A stretch of 64,000 nt of DNA, taken from Halomonas sp. HAL1 (GTDB taxonomy: Bacteria; Pseudomonadota; Gammaproteobacteria; Pseudomonadales; Halomonadaceae). A model generated the notes under the pieces. It did not search any database and had not been told where the DNA came from. It saw only the letters and a program-made list of their open reading frames with translations. Location: assembly GCF_030544485.1 (NCBI RefSeq), contig NZ_CP130610.1:558001-622000 (forward strand), in the 5' to 3' direction. Shown piece by piece: positions 59,598 through 64,000 of the stretch (position 1 is its first letter; each line of letters starts with the position of its first letter). The position numbers and the translations under genes were made by a program.

Positions 59598-60477
59598 TAC
59601 GCGGCGGCAGTGTTTCTTGCTCGGTCTCTTGCCCATCCTCTTGCTTAGCTGATGGCGGTGTCGCCGAGCGTTTGCCAACGCCTGGGCAGCCGGTGTCGTG
59701 CTCATCCAGAATGCCGGCAAAATCTTCTTCGCGTAGCGCCGGGAGCTGGCCGTCACGGTAGTTGTCGTCTAGCTTGCGCAGGGTTGAGCACATGCGCTCA
59801 ATACGTTCATCCACGGCGTGCATATGGTCGAGCATGGCCTGCATTGAGCGGGCTACGGGGTCGGGCATATCCTGGCTGACACCATAAGCATCAAAGCCAA
59901 ATTTCTGGCAGATAGCCTCGCGACGGGCGGGGTCGACATCCAGCGCCTCTTCCACATCAGGGTCGGTGCGTTTGACAATTTTACCGGGAATACCGACCAC
60001 TGTGGCGCCCGGCGGTACTTCTTTCGTCACCACCGCGTTAGAGCCAATTTTGGCTCCGGCGCCCACGGTGAAGGGGCCCAGTATCTTGGCGCCCGCGCCG
60101 ACAATCACTCCATCGCCCAGCGTCGGGTGGCGCTTGCCCTTGTTCCAACTGGTGCCGCCTAGCGTAACTCCCTGGTACAGCGTGACGTTATCGCCGACCT
60201 GAGCCGTTTCACCAATCACCACGCCCATGCCGTGGTCGATGAAAAAGCGTCGTCCGATGGTGGCGCCCGGGTGGATCTCGATACCGGTCAGCCAGCGTGA
60301 AAACGTCGATAGCGTCCGCGCTAGCCATTTGAGGTTTTTTTTCCACAGCCAGTGGCCGCAGCGATGCAGCAGTAGAGCGTGCAGGCCGGGGTAGTTGGTC
60401 AGCACCTCAAGAAAGTTACGTGCGGCTGGGTCGCGGTCAAATACGCTGTTGATGTCTTCACGTAGACGTTGAAACAT
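59590..60477 (-). CDS. cysE: Serine O-acetyltransferase CysE
   Basis: A left-handed beta-helix acetyltransferase of about 295 residues that makes O-acetylserine for cysteine synthesis. [20 protein letters not shown] starts the alpha domain; hexapeptide repeats carry [29 protein letters not shown] with the catalytic histidines. I chose ATG 60477 after AAGGAT; a GTG at 60510 would add 11 residues. The C-terminal acidic and Gln-rich tail ([14 protein letters not shown] onward) is unlike E. coli CysE and resembles the longer NifP/EpsC type. It lies directly before iscR as in many bacteria. Confidence 0.94.
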   Translation of the reverse strand: MFQRLREDINSVFDRDPAARNFLEVLTNYPGLHALLLHRCGHWLWKKNLKWLARTLSTFSRWLTGIEIHPGATIGRRFFIDHGMGVVIGETAQVGDNVTLYQGVTLGGTSWNKGKRHPTLGDGVIVGAGAKILGPFTVGAGAKIGSNAVVTKEVPPGATVVGIPGKIVKRTDPDVEEALDVDPARREAICQKFGFDAYGVSQDMPDPVARSMQAMLDHMHAVDERIERMCSTLRKLDDNYRDGQLPALREEDFAGILDEHDTGCPGVGKRSATPPSAKQEDGQETEQETLPPRNG

Positions 60478-60604
60478 GAGGTGATCCTTGGGCGGTAGAG
60501 GTGCAGTCACTCAACTAAGTGCATCGCATGAAGATAACTAAACAGACCTTCAACGTGGGGGCGTTAGATAGCGTCTTCAAGTCAGCATCTTCAAGCCTAA
60601 TCAA

Positions 60605-61357
60605 TTATGACTTGGTTTGCTTGGTGTTGGCGGCCTTCTCGGTGGCCGACAGTATTCCACGCAGAATATTCATTTCCATCCGCTCCGGACGGGCGCGCAG
60701 ATACAAGCGGCGCAGTCTCGCCATCAGTTGCCGCGGCTGATCGGGGTCATGAAAGTCGATACCGATCAGCGTGCGCTCCAAATGCTCAAAATAGCGCTCA
60801 AGCTCCGCGTGAGTGGCCAGATCATCGTTATCGCTCGGCGTCGCTGAAGGCGCATCCGCCTGGCTTAGCCAAGCCATGCGACACTCATAGGCAAGCACCT
60901 GCACCGCCGCCGCCAAATTGAGCGAGCTGAAATCGGCATTAGTCGGAATATGCACGTGAGCATGACAGCGCTGTAGCTCAGCATTGGTCAGGCCGCTGTC
61001 CTCGCGGCCAAACACCAACGCCACGCGTGACTCAGCCGTTTGGCACTCGGCGGGCAGCCGGTCGGCTAATTCTCGCGGTGAGAGCATCGGCCATGGCAGG
61101 GTGCGTGAGCGCGCACTGGCGCCCACGGCCAGGGTGCAATCAGCCACTGCTTCTTCAAGATTAGCGTGCACACTGGCTTGATGAAGCAGGTGGTCAGCGC
61201 CGGACGCGCGGGAAATGCTGTCCTGGGTAATGACCTCGCAGCGGGGGGCAACAAGGGCTAAATCTGCCAAGCCCATATTGTGCATGGCGCGTGCCACGCC
61301 GCCGATATTGCCAGGGTGGCTAGTGCCGATAAGAACAATGCGAATGCGCTCAAGCAT
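60605..61357 (-). CDS. trmJ: tRNA 2'-O-methyltransferase TrmJ
   Basis: A 250-residue SPOUT enzyme that methylates the ribose at position 32 of tRNA. Family motifs IVLIGTSHPGNIGGVARAMHNMGL, ALVFGREDSGLTNAELQ and IPTNADFSSLNLAAAVQVLAYE form the knot. The gene precedes cysE and iscR, the usual order, and diverges from suhB. Confidence 0.95.
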   Translation of the reverse strand: MLERIRIVLIGTSHPGNIGGVARAMHNMGLADLALVAPRCEVITQDSISRASGADHLLHQASVHANLEEAVADCTLAVGASARSRTLPWPMLSPRELADRLPAECQTAESRVALVFGREDSGLTNAELQRCHAHVHIPTNADFSSLNLAAAVQVLAYECRMAWLSQADAPSATPSDNDDLATHAELERYFEHLERTLIGIDFHDPDQPRQLMARLRRLYLRARPERMEMNILRGILSATEKAANTKQTKS

Positions 61358-61381
61358 GATAAGGCTCGGTAAATAGTCTTT

Positions 61382-61434
61382 GTTAATAAGATCCGGTTAA
61401 TAAGATCCTGCTAATGAGGCCCTGTTAATAAAAA
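61382..61434. repeat. Degenerate 14-15-base tandem repeat
   Basis: GTTAATAAGATCCG, GTTAATAAGATCCTG, CTAATGAGGCCCTG and TTAATAAAAA follow one another in the trmJ-suhB gap. Two full copies are near identical; the later two have drifted. It contains TTAATAA blocks near the trmJ start. No known function. Confidence 0.75.
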
Positions 61435-61593
61435 CAAGGGATCATTAAATGCGTAAAACGCGCAGTCTAGCATGAGTCGATGGCATGCCCGAGAGTGGTC
61501 TGCTAGAATTGCGCGCCAAAGGCGGCACCTGTGCCTACTTATGCTCTATTATTAGCATCACGTTCTTTAACATCACTGTCACAAGGCCCAACC

Positions 61594-62388
61594 ATGAATC
61601 CGATGGTCCAATTTACGCTGCGCGCTGCGCGTGGCGCTGTTGAACACTTTCTGCGCGTACGCGAACGTATTGAAAACGCTCACGATGAATTTAACCTTGA
61701 TCGCCTGCTCGATGAGACAGCGCGCAAGGCCGAGGCGACGATTGTTCAGCAGTTGGAGCGCGGTTACCCCCAGCACGGTGTGACCGGCCGCTTTACGCCA
61801 CATCGCGCGGGTGAAGGCGAAGGCGCGGATACCGTCTGGAAAATTGAACCGATGCACGGCTACTCCAACTTAGCCGTTGCCGGTAAGGGCTTTGCACTCT
61901 CAGTGGTGTGTCTAGTCAAAGGTCGTCCCGAGCACGCAGTGATTATCTGCCCGTTCTCCGACGACGAATATATCGCCAGCCGCGGTCGCGGTGCCCAGCA
62001 CAATGACAAGCGCATGCGTGTTAGCAAGCCGACCGCCATCAGCGGTACGCGCATGGCCATGAGCCTGCCGGAAGTTTGGCTGCGTCCGCGTAATTTGCCT
62101 GCCTATCTAACCGTTTCACAGCAGCTTGCCCCACAGGTAGAAAACCTGCTGGCAACAGGCTGTGGGTTGCTGGATTTGTGTGAGTTAGCCACTGGGCGAG
62201 TGGACAGTGCTTTCGTGCTCGGCTTGGAAGAGCAGGACATGCTGGTAGGCACCCTGTTCCTGAAAGAGTCAGGCGCCTTGATGGGCACGCCGGATGGCCA
62301 GCCCTCGGTGAAAGTGGAAGGGCAGTTAATGGCTGCTGGGCCGCGTCTTTATAAAGCACTGATCAAGCAGCTAACGCCACACTTTTAA
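61594..62388 (+). CDS. suhB: SuhB-like inositol monophosphatase-family protein, probably catalytically inactive
   Basis: A 264-residue protein that aligns with SuhB from its first residues (MNPMVQFTLRAARGAVEHF; E. coli MHPMLNIAVRAARKAG) to the end. The metal sites of the family are lost: the WVIDPLDGTTN motif is here WKIEPMHGYSN (E85, H88 in place of the two aspartates), and the TEES loop with its glutamate is missing (GRFTPHRAG at 65-73). Only the last aspartate (D215, in EEQDMLVG) remains, with its neighbour W changed to Q. So phosphatase activity is unlikely. E. coli SuhB also acts in rRNA transcription antitermination without needing catalysis, which may be the retained role. Start at 61594 follows AAGG. 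Confidence 0.85.
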   Translation: MNPMVQFTLRAARGAVEHFLRVRERIENAHDEFNLDRLLDETARKAEATIVQQLERGYPQHGVTGRFTPHRAGEGEGADTVWKIEPMHGYSNLAVAGKGFALSVVCLVKGRPEHAVIICPFSDDEYIASRGRGAQHNDKRMRVSKPTAISGTRMAMSLPEVWLRPRNLPAYLTVSQQLAPQVENLLATGCGLLDLCELATGRVDSAFVLGLEEQDMLVGTLFLKESGALMGTPDGQPSVKVEGQLMAAGPRLYKALIKQLTPHF

Positions 62389-62435
62389 GCAGCAATGCTG
62401 AGCTTTTAAAGATAAAAGCTGTAAAGATGAAAAAA

Positions 62436-62461
62436 GCCCCTGCTGGTAACCCAGCAGGGGC
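62436..62461. terminator. Bidirectional terminator between suhB and secF
   Basis: GCCCCTGCTGG and CCAGCAGGGGC pair around a TAAC loop, with A-run before and T-run after. It ends suhB and the convergent secDF operon. Confidence 0.92.
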
Positions 62462-62501
62462 TTTTTTGTCGGCTAAAGAAGCCATCTAAATGGACGAGCC
62501 G

Positions 62502-63428
62502 TTAAGGCAACTCCTCCTCTTCTTCATCAAGCTCTTTCTTGGTGGGAATCAAATCTTCCCGCGACAGCTTCAGCGGTAGCAGCAGCGCCGCGGCAATATA
62601 GATAGAAGAGAACGTACCCACGACGATGCCGACCAGCAGCGCAATGGCAAAGTTCTCAATCATATCCCCGCCCAGCAGCAGTAGCGCAAGCAGCACCAGA
62701 ATAGTGGTGCCCGAGGTTGCGAGGGTGCGCGAGAGCGTGGCGTTAATCGCTTCGTTGAAGATCTGCGGCATATCGTCGATGCGCGAGGTGCGGATGGCCT
62801 CGCGCACACGGTCATAAACCACGATGGTATCGTTCAACGAGTAGCCGATAACCGCTAGGATTGCTGCGAGCACGGTGAGGTCGAAATCGAGCTGAAACAG
62901 CGCGAAAACGCCCACCACAATGATCACGTCATGCAGCAGTGCCAGCAGTGCGCCAATCGCAAACTTGTACTGAAAGCGGAAGGCCACGTAGAGCATCACC
63001 ACGCCAAGGGCCACCAGCAGGCCCAGGCCGCTTTGATCGCGGAGTTGGTCACCGACTTGGGAGCCAACAAACTCAGAGCGCACTAGATTGACCGTATCGC
63101 CATCATTACGCAGCAAGTTGACGACTTCGCCACCGACATCGGCATCAAACGCTTGTTGTAAGCGGATCAATACTTCTGTTGACGCCCCAAAGGTCTGCAC
63201 GGAGACATCTTGGAAACCGCTCTCTTCAAGCAGCACACGAATAGCATCAAGTGAGGGCGCAGCGCCATAACGCACCTCAACCAATGTACCGCCGGTGAAA
63301 TCCAGCCCCAGGTTGAGCTGCTGGAACAGAATGGCGCCAATCGACACGACCAAAAGCAAAGCAGAGACGACAAACGCGATATTGCGTCGTCCCATAAAGT
63401 CGATTTGCAGGTGTGATAGGGGTTTCAT
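62502..63428 (-). CDS. secF: Protein translocase subunit SecF
   Basis: A 308-residue inner-membrane protein that with SecD uses the ion gradient to help the Sec channel release exported proteins. Six helices: one near the N terminus (RNIAFVVSALLLVVSIGAIL), a periplasmic loop (GLDFTGGTLVEVRYG), then five more (LLVALGVVMLYVAFRF, DLTVLAAILAVIGYSLNDTIVVYDRVRE and so on). The start is the ATG at 63428, six bases after GAGG; a GTG at 63434 adds two residues. The C terminus ends in a run of Glu (KELDEEEEELP). Confidence 0.96.
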   Translation of the reverse strand: MKPLSHLQIDFMGRRNIAFVVSALLLVVSIGAILFQQLNLGLDFTGGTLVEVRYGAAPSLDAIRVLLEESGFQDVSVQTFGASTEVLIRLQQAFDADVGGEVVNLLRNDGDTVNLVRSEFVGSQVGDQLRDQSGLGLLVALGVVMLYVAFRFQYKFAIGALLALLHDVIIVVGVFALFQLDFDLTVLAAILAVIGYSLNDTIVVYDRVREAIRTSRIDDMPQIFNEAINATLSRTLATSGTTILVLLALLLLGGDMIENFAIALLVGIVVGTFSSIYIAAALLLPLKLSREDLIPTKKELDEEEEELP

Positions 63429-63462
63429 TACCACCTCTTAAGTTCTGGGCTAAGCACGTGGA

Positions 63463-64000
63463 TTAGATCCACAGCTTTTTGACGGGTTTGCTGCCATAGA
63501 ACAAGTTGACCATGGCGCGAGTCACCATCAGAGCGGTGAACAGCGACGTCAAAATGCCGATAGAGAGCGTGACGGCAAACCCTTTCACCGGGCCGGAGCC
63601 AATCGAGAACAGGATAACGGCCACCAGCAGCGTGGTGATATTGGCGTCGACGATGGAGGTGAAGGCGCGCTCATAACCGGCTTGAATCGCCTGTTGCACC
63701 GACATGCCGTTGCGCAGCTCTTCGCGTATTCGCTCAAAGATCAGCACGTTGGCATCGACCGCCATGCCCAGCGTCAACACGATACCGGCAATACCCGGCA
63801 GCGTTAGCGTGGCGCCCAGCATTGACATCACCGCGACCAGCAGCGTTAAGTTCAGCGCCAGGGCAATGTTGGCAAACACGCCAAACACCTTGTAACGCAC
63901 CAGCATGAACAGCACGACCAGCAGCAGACCGATCTGCACCGAGAGCAAACCGCGTTCAATATTCTCAGCGCCCAGGCTTGGCCCAATCGTGCGCTCTTGC
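63463..64000 (-). CDS. secD: Protein translocase subunit SecD (partial)
   Basis: The C-terminal about 179 residues of SecD; the 5' end is beyond the window. The frame runs open to the edge with [22 protein letters not shown], then four or five helices of the RND-like core: [57 protein letters not shown] and [20 protein letters not shown]. The D and N residues of the ion path are in [16 protein letters not shown]. It precedes secF by 34 bases in one operon. Confidence 0.96.
   Translation of the reverse strand, partial: QERTIGPSLGAENIERGLLSVQIGLLLVVLFMLVRYKVFGVFANIALALNLTLLVAVMSMLGATLTLPGIAGIVLTLGMAVDANVLIFERIREELRNGMSVQQAIQAGYERAFTSIVDANITTLLVAVILFSIGSGPVKGFAVTLSIGILTSLFTALMVTRAMVNLFYGSKPVKKLWI

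Noticed and set aside
61531..61594. Earlier in-frame start for suhB
   Set aside because: The MNPM start matches the family N terminus and has a ribosome site; the leader (MPTYALLLASRS) does not align.

Overview
The window reads as one contiguous chromosomal segment of a moderately halophilic gammaproteobacterium, most likely Halomonas or a close relative (Halomonadaceae). This is inferred from three things: the style of the proteins (acidic linkers, TRAP transport), the gammaproteobacterial gene neighbourhoods (trmJ-cysE-iscR, ndk-rlmN-pilF-rodZ-ispG-hisS-yfgM-bamB-der, def-fmt-rsmB-trkA-trkH, dprA-tsaC-hemF-aroE), and the moderately high GC content. I saw no rRNA, tRNA, CRISPR array, transposase or phage gene. 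Both edges cut genes: a GntR-type regulator on the left and secD on the right.

Layout. Positions 1-5.9 kb hold a GntR/UTRA regulator, a leuC/leuD-type hydro-lyase pair and a complete three-part TRAP transporter, which look like one carboxylate-utilisation unit. Positions 5.9-10.3 kb (minus strand) hold a COG0523 GTPase with a Zur-like operator, a DUF2805 protein, a PepSY membrane protein, a methyltransferase and a lone XRE regulator in AT-rich DNA. Positions 10.8-17.6 kb hold a GAF-GAF-GGDEF-EAL protein and opgGH for periplasmic glucans. Positions 17.6-22.5 kb are an ethanolamine block: an AraC regulator, eutB, eutC and an ethanolamine permease, without microcompartment genes. Positions 22.6-26.3 kb hold a CIA30 protein, aceK, a sirtuin and an inserted DUF1311 gene. 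Positions 26.4-32.1 kb are a tightly coupled biotin operon bioB-F-H-C-D-A.

Positions 32.3-40.7 kb hold a DTW-domain tRNA enzyme, a TraB-family membrane protein, trkH and trkA (potassium uptake), a dodecin, rsmB, fmt and def. Positions 40.9-45.6 kb (plus strand) hold a LysM protein, dprA, tsaC, hemF and aroE. Positions 45.7-47.5 kb hold a small membrane protein, an M48 lipoprotein protease and an unknown lipoprotein. Positions 47.8-57.3 kb are the minus-strand housekeeping run from ndk to der. Positions 57.5-61.4 kb hold iscA, iscS, iscR, cysE and trmJ. Positions 61.6-64 kb hold suhB (plus strand), then secF and secD (minus strand).

Most of the window is ordinary core genome. The points I consider most worth checking are: (1) the SuhB homologue has lost most of the metal ligands of the inositol monophosphatase family, suggesting a pseudo-phosphatase kept for a non-catalytic job; (2) a DUF1311 gene lies between duplicated fragments of cobB and bioA, a visible scar of recombination; (3) the isc operon lacks iscU, hscB, hscA and fdx; (4) the sirtuin lacks the zinc-binding cysteines; (5) a leuCD paralogue sits with a TRAP transporter and an 18-bp perfect palindrome; (6) there are readable candidate operators for Zur, IscR and BirA.
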